Below are positions 27,378-37,550 of a stretch of 64,000 bases of DNA, piece after piece. Source of the stretch: Chryseobacterium formosum (GTDB lineage: Bacteria; Bacteroidota; Bacteroidia; Flavobacteriales; Weeksellaceae); NCBI RefSeq assembly GCF_026460885.1, contig NZ_JAOVZW010000033.1, positions 1-64,000 on the forward strand, written 5' to 3'. Every line of letters starts with the position of its first letter. Position 1 is the stretch's first letter. The notes beneath the pieces were generated by a model. That model saw only the letters and a list, made by a program, of their open reading frames with translations, was not told where the DNA came from and ran no database searches. A program made the translations under genes and the position numbers.

Positions 27378-27490
27378 ATTTTGTAACAGTTATTAGGTGT
27401 TGTTTTTTCTTTGCAGTTCATGCAAATTTATCTAAAACCAGATAAATAAATAAAAAAAACCACTATATTTATTCGTATCAACATTCATGT

Positions 27491-27925
27491 ATGGAAATAA
27501 AGGTTATCGTAAAGCAATTAGGAAAAAAGCACCCTGTTTTAGCAGAGCAAAAGCTCGATATTGATTATAATGAGGTCAATATTTCATTAGAAAATTTATT
27601 AAAACTTGTCGTTCAGCAACAGGTAGAGGTTTTCAATGCGAAGTCATTTGAGCTGGAAGATGAAGACTACGCAAAAATACCCACAGAAAATTATTTAAAT
27701 ATTCTTACTGACACAGGCAAAATTGGTTTTGGAAGTATTTACAATCAAAAAAAAGCAGATTTACAAAAAGCTCAAGAAAATGCGCTTCAGGCTTTTGAAG
27801 ATGGTATGTTTGCTATATTTTATAATGATGAGCAGTTAGAAGATCTTTCTCAAAATATAAATTTAAACTTACATCATACGTTTACATTCATTAGGCTTAC
27901 TTTCTTGGCGGGAAGTTATTGGTAA
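27491..27925 (+). CDS. Uncharacterised 144-residue protein upstream of DUF4132
   Basis: Soluble acidic protein with no signal peptide or membrane segment. It has an alpha/beta N-terminal half (MEIKVIVKQLGKKHPVLAEQ) and a helical middle segment (NQKKADLQKAQENALQAFEDG), and ends LTFLAGSYW. No family recognised. It lies 25 bases ahead of the giant DUF4132 gene on the same strand, so cotranscription and partnership with that protein are inferred. Confidence 0.75.
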   Translation: MEIKVIVKQLGKKHPVLAEQKLDIDYNEVNISLENLLKLVVQQQVEVFNAKSFELEDEDYAKIPTENYLNILTDTGKIGFGSIYNQKKADLQKAQENALQAFEDGMFAIFYNDEQLEDLSQNINLNLHHTFTFIRLTFLAGSYW

Positions 27926-27950
27926 TCACAAAAATAAATTTACAAATTCA

Positions 27951-30900
27951 ATGGAAATCACAGAAAAATTAAAATCGAAAAAAATTGTAGATTATTACAA
28001 AAACTTAAGAAAAGACTTAAAAGAACAAACAGAAAAAGGAATTATATCTCAAATTTTTTCTAAGCCAAAACTAAAAAAAGAAGTTGCAGAGCTAGGTTTA
28101 CTTCTCCTTGGAAAAGAAGATTATCGAGAAGAATATTCTTTGGGCTCTACCAAAGCAGAAAAAATAAAAGAACTCATAAAACCAAACATTTGGGACGACG
28201 CAGATTATTACAAACTATTGGTTTATTTCTTTGATGACAAAGCTGAGCTTGTAAAACATGCTTGGAACAAAATGCCCTTCAAGATGTATCAAACAGGTTA
28301 TTATCGCCGCTCGTTCAGAGCGCCAAATAATGAGAAATTTATTTTTCTTAATCAAATTAATCTGATAAGAGGTCTGCTACAACTTCCTAGTATTTATTCT
28401 TACAGCGATGGGTTTAATTTTTACGATCTTACATTAGAAGAGCAAATAATCCATGATAACGAGCTGTCTAATAATTCTAGTCAATTTTACATTTGGTCAG
28501 CAGCGATAGATACCGGAAATGCTGAAATATATCAACTTATTGAGGATATTATTTTTAATAAACATGCTGAAGGTAAGGTATCGCAAAATATTATAAAAGC
28601 ATTGCTTAATAGTGAACAAAAACACTGTTGGGAGTTGGTGGAAAAACTTTTGCTTGCAGCTCAAAGACAGGAAGGTTTGAGGCAAACAGTCTTGGAAGCT
28701 TTAGACGAAACAAGTGTTGGCGCGCTTCAATATATGACTCATGTAATTTTGGAGCATAAGTTAACAAGGTTCTCATCAGTTGTACGTGCAATTGATACTT
28801 GGACGGGGCTAAACTGGGAAGCTGAAAAAGAATCTGTCGTGAAGAATATTGTATTGTTAGCAGATAATTATTTTAAAAACCCAGAACAAATTCCTGAAGC
28901 CATAAAAAATAAAAACAATAATGAAGTGTACATGGCACTTTGGGTACAAGGTATTTGGGACATAGAAAAAACGATCCCTTACCTACATGAATTATTTGAT
29001 AAGGGTAGTGTAGAGAAAAAATGTTTGGTAATAAAGTTCGCTTCAGAGACCGCAGACCCGTATATTCAGATGCCGTTATATTATAAAGCTGTGCTGGAGG
29101 GTGATCTGCAAGTGATGGCATTTACAGGTAATCAGATGTCGTCTTTGTTGAGTGCCAATGCAGATTCTAAGTTTTATATAAACAATACAGATTACCCCGA
29201 TTTCTTTGAAAAACTACACGATCTAACCAAAAAAATAGAAGTAAAAGAAAAGAAATTTGAAGGTAAAATATTCTCTTGGCTCAATGCGACTTTCAAAAAA
29301 AGCGATCTATATGCGTCGATGTTTTATCTTGTTGGGGAGGATAGTGCAAAATTAGACTTGGTGCTTTCTTATTTCAATGATTTCGACCTTGCGCTTCGTG
29401 AGCAGCTAACGAGAAACATTTTGGGAGACTTCTACTGTTATTCTTACTCCTATAATTTCGAAAAAAAGCAAAGAAAAGTAACTCCTTTCCAGAAAGAGTT
29501 TGCTTTTAAAATCGTGAAAGACAGGGGGGAATCTCTGGTTGCTTCGGGTATCAATGTGTTGCAGCAAAATCCTTTAGACAAAGAAGAAATAATGACGTTT
29601 TTTGATTTCTTTAAAAGGAAAGGCGGCACGCTTCGCAAGAAATTAATCGAGTTGGTCATAAAGCAAGAAGACGCAGTGCTTACACCTTTAGTGGAAGATC
29701 TGCTAACGAAAGGCGATATAGAACAACGCACGGCTTCGCTGGACATAATGCTTCAGTTACAAAAAGAAAAAAGAATGTCTAGCCAAGTTGCTGAATGGAT
29801 TCAAAAATATTCCGAAAGACCGAAAATTTCAGAAAGAGAACAAAGTTTGCTGAATCAGCTCGATCCATCTGCCGATAAAGAAATGCTTTCTGCCCAGAAT
29901 GGGTTCGGTTTTTATGATATTTCTGTAAAATCTAAGTTTGAATTGCCTAAAGTAGATGCCAATTCGGTGTATGCAAAAGCGATTACAAAAGATAAATATG
30001 GCTTTACAAAACCGATGAGCCATGTAAAAGCTGAATTAAAAAAGCTCAACGATCTATTTTTAAAAAATAAAGACCACGAATACGATGCAGAAGACTGGAA
30101 TGGCTCTGTGACAAAATTATTAATGGGCAACAGTTTCAGACCAATAAAAAATAAAACAGAAGGTTTTACGCCAGAGCAAATTTTTGCAAATTACCCTTTG
30201 CATGAGGTTTGGGAACAATGGTACAAAGATTCTGGGTTACAACCGAGAGATTTATTTTTACTTACGTTTGCAGAAAGCTGTGACCGCAAAAAGTTCAGAG
30301 ATTTTCTGGAAAACTATGTTTTTTACCACAAAGATGTGATACCGAATCCATTGAAAAACGAGTATTATTGGGATAATCCGGTAAAAAGAATTTTAGAATC
30401 TTTAAATCATAAATTTGCCTTCGAAGAAAAAAATGATTTTTTAATTGATGCGTGCAGCACTTTTTTTGCTGATCTTCCCAAAGATATTATTACTTATAAA
30501 GCGAAAAAGAGTGAATATTATTATGGCAACGATGGAGACGGATGGCAGCAATCTGGTTTTTTCAAATTGTTTTTAGAGTCAATATCAATAAAAAATACGA
30601 CAGACGAACAATTTAAAAAAATCTGGAATTTACACCGATGGATGCAGTACAACGGTTTGGAAGAAAACATACAACATACTGTTCCTGGTTTTTATTTGTT
30701 CTGTAAAGCGTTTGAATTACAAATCATTACCAAGGATGAATTATATGAAGGTATTTTTACCTCAGAATCTGCCATTCGTGAGCTTACCACAACAAAATTT
30801 TACCATAACAACGAAAAGTTTCTTGAGACATTCCCTTTCTTGAAGCCGATAATAGAGGAGATTCAAAACAAATTTCTTGATGTAGAACTTATTCGTGGCG

Positions 30901-32987
30901 ATGCAAGTACTGCGGTTTCTCATTTTGTACAATCGTTCCAAACGATATATGGCGCCAATCGTTTTGTAGAAATATTGAAAGGTCTTGGTAAATCTACACT
31001 GTATGCCAACTACATTTACAGTTATGGAAACGAAAGTATGACGAAGCAAAAGCTGTTTTCTTACCTTTTGTCCAATTGCCATCCTTTGGAAAGCGATACC
31101 CAAGAATCATTTAATGAAATGATGAAAAAAGAGAAAATTGCGGAACTTCGTTTGATACAAGCTGCAGTTTATGCACCACAATGGCAAAAATTCATTAGTA
31201 GTTATTTGGGTTGGAAAGGTTTGGATTCTGCAATTTGGTGGATGCATGCGCATACCAAAACGGGTTCTTACCAAGCCCAAAATTCCGGGCTGGAAAGTGA
31301 GGTGGCAAAGTATTCTTCGGTAGATGTACAGGAGTTTCAAGATGGTGCTGTAGATAAAGATTGGTTTACAAAAGCCTTCAAAGAATTGGGCAAAGCTCGT
31401 TGGGAAATGCTGTACGAATCTGCCAAATATATTTCTGACGGAAATGGGCATCGCAGAGCAAGATTGTACTCAGATACACTTACGGGAGATTTAAAAATAA
31501 AAGAAGTCACTGCAAAAGTAAAAGATAAACGCGACCAAGATTACCTCCGTGTGTACGGATTAGTGCCTTTAAGCAAAACCAACTCAGAGAAAGATGTTCT
31601 GAGTCGATACGAATACATACAGCAATTTAAAAAAGAAAGTAAGGAATTTGGCTCTATGAAGCAGACGAGCGAAGCGTTGGCTATTCGTGTGGCATTAGAA
31701 AACTTAGCCCGAAATGCAGGTTACCCGGACCCAATAAGGTTGACGTGGGCGATGGAAACCAAACAAATTCAAAATCTGTTAACAAAAGAAACACAGGTAA
31801 CTGTTGACGGAGTTACAGTTGGATTAATTGTAGAAGATGATGGAAAAGCAGAATTGGTGGTATTCAGAGATGATAAACAGCTAAAATCAATTCCGCCAAA
31901 GATTAAAAAAGATAAAGCAATTGTAGAGTTAGCAAGTTACCGTAAAATAATGCGCGAACAATGGAGCCGCTCTCGAAAAGGTTTAGAGGAAGCAATGATA
32001 AGAGGTGACGAATTTCTTTTTGCCGAAATTAAAAATCTTTTTGTACACCCTGTGATTTCTAAACATTTAGAAAAGTTGGTTTTTATCTCGGACAATCAAA
32101 AAATAGGATTTTACCTTGATGGAAATTTAATATCAGCCCAAGGCGAAATTCAAAAGCTAGAAGAAAATCAAACGTTAAGAATTGCTCATTGTGTAGATCT
32201 CCATCAGCATTCGGTTTGGAGCGACTTTCAGCATTACTGCTTCACAGAAAAGTTAATTCAGCCATTTAAACAGATATTCAGAGAATTATATGTTCCTACT
32301 CCGGATGAGTTACAAGAGAAGTCGATTTCCCGTAGATATGCAGGTCATCAGATTCAGCCACAGAAAACCTTGGCTTTACTAAAAACAAGAGGCTGGAAAG
32401 TAGATTATGAAGAAGGTCTGCAAAAGGTTTATCATAAAGAAGGTTTTCAGGTAAAATTATATGCTTTGGCAGATTGGTTTTCACCTGCGGATGTAGAAAG
32501 TCCTACGCTTGAAACCATTGAGTTCCATTCATTAAAAGACTATAAAAACATTCCATTCGAAGATATTAATCCACGTTTGTTTTCTGAAGTTATGCGTGAT
32601 ATAGATTTGGTGGTTTCTGTGGCTCATGTAGGAGATGTAGACCCGGAGGCCAGTCATTCTTCTATCGAAATGCGTGCGGTATTGATGAAAGAAACGGCAA
32701 GATTATTTAAGCTAGACAATGTGAAAATAGAAGGTTCTCATGTTTTAGTGAAAGGTCAAATGGCAGAATACAGTGTACATTTGGGAAGTGCGGTGGTGCA
32801 TCAGGTACCGGGGAAATATTTGTCGATACTTCCTATTCATTCTCAGCACAGAGGCAGATTGTTTTTACCATTTGCCGATGACGACCCGAAGTCTGCCGAA
32901 GTAATGTCTAAAGTTTTACTGCTGGCTAAAGACAACGAAATACAGGATCCGACTATCCTTTCTCAGATAAAAAGAGAATATGTATAG
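27951..32987 (+). CDS. Giant DUF4132-domain protein
   Basis: 1,678 residues, cytoplasmic by appearance. The first roughly 1,000 residues are helical with HEAT-like spacing. The DUF4132 region starts near residue 1340 (RKGLEEAMIRGDEFLFAEIK, LFVHPVISKHLEKLVFI) and runs to about 1500. The conserved C-terminal block (RRYAGHQIQPQKTLALLKTRGW to HRGRLFLPFADDDPKSAEV) completes the family architecture. Homologues include E. coli MolR/YehI, whose function is not settled, and family members often sit near MoxR-vWA ATPase genes. Here only the 144-residue protein accompanies it. No catalytic motif was identified. Confidence 0.9.
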   Translation: MEITEKLKSKKIVDYYKNLRKDLKEQTEKGIISQIFSKPKLKKEVAELGLLLLGKEDYREEYSLGSTKAEKIKELIKPNIWDDADYYKLLVYFFDDKAELVKHAWNKMPFKMYQTGYYRRSFRAPNNEKFIFLNQINLIRGLLQLPSIYSYSDGFNFYDLTLEEQIIHDNELSNNSSQFYIWSAAIDTGNAEIYQLIEDIIFNKHAEGKVSQNIIKALLNSEQKHCWELVEKLLLAAQRQEGLRQTVLEALDETSVGALQYMTHVILEHKLTRFSSVVRAIDTWTGLNWEAEKESVVKNIVLLADNYFKNPEQIPEAIKNKNNNEVYMALWVQGIWDIEKTIPYLHELFDKGSVEKKCLVIKFASETADPYIQMPLYYKAVLEGDLQVMAFTGNQMSSLLSANADSKFYINNTDYPDFFEKLHDLTKKIEVKEKKFEGKIFSWLNATFKKSDLYASMFYLVGEDSAKLDLVLSYFNDFDLALREQLTRNILGDFYCYSYSYNFEKKQRKVTPFQKEFAFKIVKDRGESLVASGINVLQQNPLDKEEIMTFFDFFKRKGGTLRKKLIELVIKQEDAVLTPLVEDLLTKGDIEQRTASLDIMLQLQKEKRMSSQVAEWIQKYSERPKISEREQSLLNQLDPSADKEMLSAQNGFGFYDISVKSKFELPKVDANSVYAKAITKDKYGFTKPMSHVKAELKKLNDLFLKNKDHEYDAEDWNGSVTKLLMGNSFRPIKNKTEGFTPEQIFANYPLHEVWEQWYKDSGLQPRDLFLLTFAESCDRKKFRDFLENYVFYHKDVIPNPLKNEYYWDNPVKRILESLNHKFAFEEKNDFLIDACSTFFADLPKDIITYKAKKSEYYYGNDGDGWQQSGFFKLFLESISIKNTTDEQFKKIWNLHRWMQYNGLEENIQHTVPGFYLFCKAFELQIITKDELYEGIFTSESAIRELTTTKFYHNNEKFLETFPFLKPIIEEIQNKFLDVELIRGDASTAVSHFVQSFQTIYGANRFVEILKGLGKSTLYANYIYSYGNESMTKQKLFSYLLSNCHPLESDTQESFNEMMKKEKIAELRLIQAAVYAPQWQKFISSYLGWKGLDSAIWWMHAHTKTGSYQAQNSGLESEVAKYSSVDVQEFQDGAVDKDWFTKAFKELGKARWEMLYESAKYISDGNGHRRARLYSDTLTGDLKIKEVTAKVKDKRDQDYLRVYGLVPLSKTNSEKDVLSRYEYIQQFKKESKEFGSMKQTSEALAIRVALENLARNAGYPDPIRLTWAMETKQIQNLLTKETQVTVDGVTVGLIVEDDGKAELVVFRDDKQLKSIPPKIKKDKAIVELASYRKIMREQWSRSRKGLEEAMIRGDEFLFAEIKNLFVHPVISKHLEKLVFISDNQKIGFYLDGNLISAQGEIQKLEENQTLRIAHCVDLHQHSVWSDFQHYCFTEKLIQPFKQIFRELYVPTPDELQEKSISRRYAGHQIQPQKTLALLKTRGWKVDYEEGLQKVYHKEGFQVKLYALADWFSPADVESPTLETIEFHSLKDYKNIPFEDINPRLFSEVMRDIDLVVSVAHVGDVDPEASHSSIEMRAVLMKETARLFKLDNVKIEGSHVLVKGQMAEYSVHLGSAVVHQVPGKYLSILPIHSQHRGRLFLPFADDDPKSAEVMSKVLLLAKDNEIQDPTILSQIKREYV

Positions 32988-33101
32988 AATTAAAATAGGT
33001 GACAAACCGGAAGTACAATTGAAAAGATTTCGAACTTATTATATTAAAACCTGTTTAATAGATTAAAAGGCTTTGAATTTGTTACTATTAAAAAAACTTC
33101 T

Positions 33102-34496
33102 ATGAAAACAGGATTGATTTGGTTTAAGAATGATCTAAGGCTTCATGATAATGAAGCACTAACAAAAGCAATTGAGGAATGTGATGAACTTATTTTTTGC
33201 TATGCCATAGAAAAAAGCAATTTCAAAAAACTGGATTTAGGATTTAAGAAATGCGATGTAAACCGGTTTAAATTTATCGAACAGTCTGTTGCGGATTTGC
33301 AGAATCATCTGGAAAAATTGGGTGCTCATTTGTTGATAGGCTCAGATTCGGCTGTCCAACTTTTGCCCAAATTGGTAGAGAAATATGATATTTCAGATAT
33401 TTATGCGGAAGAAGAATATGCAAGCGAAGAACTCAATCTGATTAAAACAATTCAAAATATTTTGCCTGAGGTAAAGTTTCATTCTTATTGGGGAAAAACA
33501 CTGTATCATAAAGACGACATTCCTTTTTCGACCTCAAAGATTCCTTTATCAAGTAAAGCCTACAGAATTCCTACAGGAAAAGAGTCAGAGCCGAGAAAAA
33601 CGTTCAAAGCACCGACAGAATTGAAGAGCGTGAAAAAGGTGAAGAGCACCAAATTTCCGTCCTATAAAGAATTTGATTTTACAAAAAAAGAATATGATGC
33701 CGCACGACCATTTGTGGAGGGTGGAGAAACCAAAGCATTAAAAAGACTTCAGTATTATACGTTTAAATCTGAACTCTTAACAGGATATCGCTGGACGAGA
33801 AACCAGTCACAAGGATTGGATTATAGTTCAAAATTCTCGCCATACCTAACTATAGGCTGCATCTCTCCGAGGGAAATTTTTGAAAATGTAAAAGAATATG
33901 AAAAAAAGATAAAGAAAAATCAAAGCACATGGTGGCTGGTTTTTGAATTGGTGTGGCGGGACTTTTTTACCTTAAAAGGAATGAAATTCGGTGATAAGAT
34001 CTTCAAGACAAGAGGCTATAAAAACAAAGAAATTCCCTTTGACAATAATCAGGAAAATTTCGAAAAGTGGTGTGAGGGAAGAACCGGAATTCCATTTGTA
34101 GATGCACATATGAGACAGTTAAACGAAACAGGATACATGAGCAATCGCGGTCGTGTTAATTGCGAGAGTTACTTCGTACACGATCTGAATATTGACTGGA
34201 CATGGGGAGCCGCCTATTTTGAAAGCAAACTGATTGATTACGACGTCAGTTCGAACTGGATGAACTGGCATATGCAGGCTTTTGAGATCTACTACACCAA
34301 TCCTGTTCATCAGTCAAATAAATATAAAGCGCAGGACTTCATCAGGGAATGGATTCCGGAGTTGAAAGACTGCAATGATATTGAAGTACTGATTCCTTGG
34401 GAATTTGATATTCCGGATTATCCCAAACCGATCGAAATCTTTTCAAAATGGGAAAGGGCGATTAATCTGATTAAAAAACTTAAAATTAAAATCTAA
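33102..34496 (+). CDS. DASH-type cryptochrome/photolyase 2
   Basis: 464 residues. The antenna domain starts LIWFKNDLRLHDNEAL. The FAD domain contains LDYSSKFSPYLTIGCISPRE, WWLVFELVWRDFFTL, MSNRGRVNCESYF and IDYDVSSNWMNWHMQAF. It differs from the first copy at the C-terminal loop (YTNPVHQSNKYKAQD instead of GVGNDPR), so it represents a separate DASH-related branch. It is monocistronic, 115 bases after the DUF4132 gene. Likely blue-light DNA repair or sensing. Confidence 0.9.
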   Translation: MKTGLIWFKNDLRLHDNEALTKAIEECDELIFCYAIEKSNFKKLDLGFKKCDVNRFKFIEQSVADLQNHLEKLGAHLLIGSDSAVQLLPKLVEKYDISDIYAEEEYASEELNLIKTIQNILPEVKFHSYWGKTLYHKDDIPFSTSKIPLSSKAYRIPTGKESEPRKTFKAPTELKSVKKVKSTKFPSYKEFDFTKKEYDAARPFVEGGETKALKRLQYYTFKSELLTGYRWTRNQSQGLDYSSKFSPYLTIGCISPREIFENVKEYEKKIKKNQSTWWLVFELVWRDFFTLKGMKFGDKIFKTRGYKNKEIPFDNNQENFEKWCEGRTGIPFVDAHMRQLNETGYMSNRGRVNCESYFVHDLNIDWTWGAAYFESKLIDYDVSSNWMNWHMQAFEIYYTNPVHQSNKYKAQDFIREWIPELKDCNDIEVLIPWEFDIPDYPKPIEIFSKWERAINLIKKLKIKI

Positions 34497-34650
34497 ATCT
34501 ATATTTTTAAGTGATCCATTTTTTGAGAAAACTACAATACTACATATTTTGAATTACTAAAATATTAAAATAAAGTTAAATTTGTGTACAAGCTAGAGAT
34601 GGCAAAATAATGTTTGTATTTTTATAAAAATGATGTAGTAATCGATTTTT

Positions 34651-35451
34651 ATGACTTCTGTACAAACCCCCAAAATTAAAGCCGTCTTTTTTGATGTGGA
34701 TGGAACAATATTCAGTTTAAAAACAAAATCAATTCCGGAATCAACGAGGAAAGCAATAAAGAATCTCAGAGAAAAAGGAATAAAAGTGATCGTTGCCACC
34801 GGTCGGTCTATTAATGATCTCAGTCATATTAAACATATCGAGTTTGATGGCTTTATGACGTTTAATGGGGGGTATTGTATGACGGTCGATGGTCAGGTGA
34901 TGTATAGAAAAGTAATCAATACTGATGATATAAAAAATTTGATAGATTATTCAGAACGATCTGATGTCAGTTTTTCATTGATGTATGAAGATACAGTGAG
35001 GATCAGTCACGAAAGTCCAAAAGTCCTTGAACTGTATCGTCACGTTGATATTCCGGTGCCAGCTTTAGTTGATAAAGAAAAGCTTGATATTGAAAACGTT
35101 TTGCAGGTCAATGTTTTTATCGATCCTGAAATGGAAGAATCTTTTATGCGGGAAATCATGCCAAATTCATTGTCTTCAAGATGGACACCATTATTTGCAG
35201 ATGTCAATCCTGGGGGAGTAAGCAAACAGGGAGGTGTGGAATATTTTTGTGAATATTTTAATATTGATCTATCTGAAACAATGGCTTTCGGGGATGGAGG
35301 AAATGATATTTCTATGCTCAAGTCAGTGGAAATAGGTGTTGCCATGGGGAATGCCGGAGATAATGTCAAAGATATTGCCGATTTTATAACTGAAGATGTT
35401 GATAATCACGGAATAGAAAAAGCTTTGATGCATTTCGGGCTTTTAGTTTAA
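34651..35451 (+). CDS. HAD-superfamily Cof-type phosphatase
   Basis: 266 residues. HAD motif I DVDGTIF (near residue 16), motif II VATGRS, motif III Lys region and motif IV AFGDGGNDISML are all present, with a Cof-type cap domain between them. Such enzymes dephosphorylate sugar phosphates or cofactors such as FMN and PLP. The substrate cannot be picked from sequence. No operon partner. Confidence 0.92.
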   Translation: MTSVQTPKIKAVFFDVDGTIFSLKTKSIPESTRKAIKNLREKGIKVIVATGRSINDLSHIKHIEFDGFMTFNGGYCMTVDGQVMYRKVINTDDIKNLIDYSERSDVSFSLMYEDTVRISHESPKVLELYRHVDIPVPALVDKEKLDIENVLQVNVFIDPEMEESFMREIMPNSLSSRWTPLFADVNPGGVSKQGGVEYFCEYFNIDLSETMAFGDGGNDISMLKSVEIGVAMGNAGDNVKDIADFITEDVDNHGIEKALMHFGLLV

Positions 35452-35493
35452 ACTTCGGCAGGTGTTGCAGGATAATTTTTTATAAGGGATTTA

Positions 35494-35616
35494 GTTAGTT
35501 CGAACTGGATGAATTGGTATATTTTGGCATTTGATATTCATTACGAATTATCCAAAAACAATTAAAATCTTTTTAAAGTGGGACAGAGCTATTAATTTAA
35601 TTAAAAACTCAAATTT
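35494..35616 (+). pseudogene. Decayed C-terminal copy of DASH cryptochrome 2
   Basis: The DNA resembles two separated parts of the gene at 33102-34496: first the SSNWMNW-x-x-x-AF-x-I-x-Y segment, then the last 20 codons (PKPIEIFSKWERAINLIKK), with the intervening roughly 40 codons deleted and frameshifts present. It lies 1 kb downstream of the intact gene, beyond the HAD gene. The result is a tandem-duplication relic. Confidence 0.75.
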
Positions 35617-36074
35617 AACAGCTATAATTTAATGCTTTCGGGAAGATTACACGAACTTACACTTTCCAATCTCAAGGGATTAAGTAATGATCTAAAAAGT
35701 GATCCTATCAATTACGTTAAAGTATCGTTCTATATTTGGAGCAGGAGGGAGTGTTTACTGGCAGATTAAAAATACTTTCAATGTAAAACAGAATTTCGAA
35801 AACCTCCGACATGCATTAGGCAATAGTGAACATTGACTGGGAGCAATCGCTGTGCTATTATAATTTCTTGATAATTAAACTTTATCAGTGGGATGATTTC
35901 TTCGATTGATATCGTTTTGCGGGTTTTAACAACCTCAAAAAGTTCAGGGGTAATCCCTTATCCAATTTATATCTTAAAAAAAGTATACTAACTATTAGAA
36001 GTTTTTGAACACAAGAAGCGGGGATTTGAACACGGGATAGGAATTAATTTGACTGAAATTTGCATCATTATTAA
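35617..36074. other. Gene-free interval with scrambled coding-like sequence
   Basis: About 460 bases. Short open stretches (e.g. LSGRLHELTLSNLKGLSNDL from about 35635) are broken by stops. No family recognised; it may hold further gene relics plus the promoter of the next operon. Confidence 0.35.
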
Positions 36075-37067
36075 ATGTCAATAAAGATGAAAATAGTTGT
36101 TACAGGTTCATTAGGAAATATCAGCAGGCCTCTGGTGGTACAATTGATTAAGCAGGGACATCAGGTTACCGTAATCAGCAGTTCAGCTGCAAGGAAAGTA
36201 GAAATAGAGCAGTTGGGAGCACAAGCTGCAATCGGCGAAATAGAGGATAGCATTTTTCTGAACAAAACTTTTGAGGATCAGGATGCTGCTTACTGTATGA
36301 TCCCACCCTTTAACTTTTTTGGAAAACAGAATCTTGATTATCAAAAACAAGCATTAGAAATCAGTACCAATTATGTTCAGGCAATTCAAAAAGCCGGAAT
36401 AAAAAAAGTGATCCATCTGAGCAGTGTGGGTGCAGAAAAGTCAAATGGGGCAGGGGTCTTGGTTTTTCACTATATCGCAGAAAGTGTTTTTAAAAAACTG
36501 CCTTCCGATGTAACCGTTATCCATATACGTCCTGCATCTTTCGATTATAATCTGTATGCCTTTATGGATATGGTAAAAGGTAAAGGTTTTTTACAAGGTG
36601 TGATTGGTAAGCTGCTCTATCTTCAACATTATGGTCTCAAAGGTCTGCTGAAAGGATATTCCGGAATTATATTATCAAATTACGGAGGAGCCGACAAAAT
36701 AGCTTGGGTATCGCCCATTGATATTGCATCCGCCATTGCAGAGGAGATCAACACTCAACAAAGAGGCAAAAAAGGAAGGTATGTTGCCAGCGAAGAACTG
36801 ACGTGTCAGGAAATTGCTACTACTTTAGGAAATGCGATCGGAAAGCCATACTTGAAATGGGTGCTTATCAGCGATAAGCAGATGACCGGCGCCTTTATAA
36901 AAATAGGGGCAACTGACACTATAGCCAAAGAATTTACAGAGATGAATATGGCGATGCACGATGGAAGCCTGTTTGAGGATTACTTTAAAAACAGACCAGC
37001 CATTTTGGGCAGGGTGAAGATCAAAGATTTTGCGAAAGAATTCGCCATAAAATACAATCAACAATGA
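36075..37067 (+). CDS. NmrA-like NAD(P)-binding protein
   Basis: 330 residues; ATG 36075 or ATG 36087 (MKIVVTGSLGN) are both possible starts. The N-terminal Rossmann motif VTGSLGNISRPLV and the NmrA/atypical-SDR layout (HLSSVGAEKSNG, IRPASFDYNLY, WVSPIDIASAIAEE) are clear. Members act as NAD(P)H-dependent quinone or azo reductases or as redox sensors. The DUF2147 gene starts within the stop codon (ATGA), so the two are coupled. An AraC gene follows. Confidence 0.88.
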   Translation: MSIKMKIVVTGSLGNISRPLVVQLIKQGHQVTVISSSAARKVEIEQLGAQAAIGEIEDSIFLNKTFEDQDAAYCMIPPFNFFGKQNLDYQKQALEISTNYVQAIQKAGIKKVIHLSSVGAEKSNGAGVLVFHYIAESVFKKLPSDVTVIHIRPASFDYNLYAFMDMVKGKGFLQGVIGKLLYLQHYGLKGLLKGYSGIILSNYGGADKIAWVSPIDIASAIAEEINTQQRGKKGRYVASEELTCQEIATTLGNAIGKPYLKWVLISDKQMTGAFIKIGATDTIAKEFTEMNMAMHDGSLFEDYFKNRPAILGRVKIKDFAKEFAIKYNQQ

Positions 37068-37519
37068 GAAATTTCTTTCTAACAATTGTCATTTTAAATT
37101 TTTCAATGATGCTATTTTCACAATCGACAGCCGATGATATTATTGGTACTTGGTACAGTCCGGTGAAACAAGGAAATGTGCAGATCTATAAAAGCGGGAA
37201 AATCTATAACGGCAAACTCATCTATTTAAAACATTCTTTGGATGGCCAGGGAAAACCAATTTTGGACATGAATAATCCTGACAGAGAAAAACGTAAAAGA
37301 CCTTTGGTAGGTATTCTTTTGTTAAAAGATATTACATACGATGATAAGAAGAACAGCTGGAAAGGAAAGCTCTATGATTACGATGGGAGTAAGGGAAATA
37401 CCTACGATTCGTATCTTAACATCACCAAAAATGGCAAACTGAATATCAAAGGCTTTTGGGGCCTTTCTTTCTTCGGATTAAATCCAGGACTTACTTTAGA
37501 AACAGTTGATCCGGAATAA
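37064..37519 (+). CDS. Exported DUF2147 protein
   Basis: 151 residues with a signal peptide (MRNFFLTIVILNFSMMLFSQ). The mature part has DUF2147 features: DDIIGTWYSPVKQGNVQIYK near the start, YDYDGSKGNTYDSYL, and GFWGLSFFG near the end, forming a lipocalin-like beta barrel. Function unknown; it is predicted periplasmic. It overlaps the upstream NmrA-like gene by 4 bases. Confidence 0.9.
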   Translation: MRNFFLTIVILNFSMMLFSQSTADDIIGTWYSPVKQGNVQIYKSGKIYNGKLIYLKHSLDGQGKPILDMNNPDREKRKRPLVGILLLKDITYDDKKNSWKGKLYDYDGSKGNTYDSYLNITKNGKLNIKGFWGLSFFGLNPGLTLETVDPE

Positions 37520-37550
37520 TCATATATTTAGATCTTGGAAACTCAATAAG

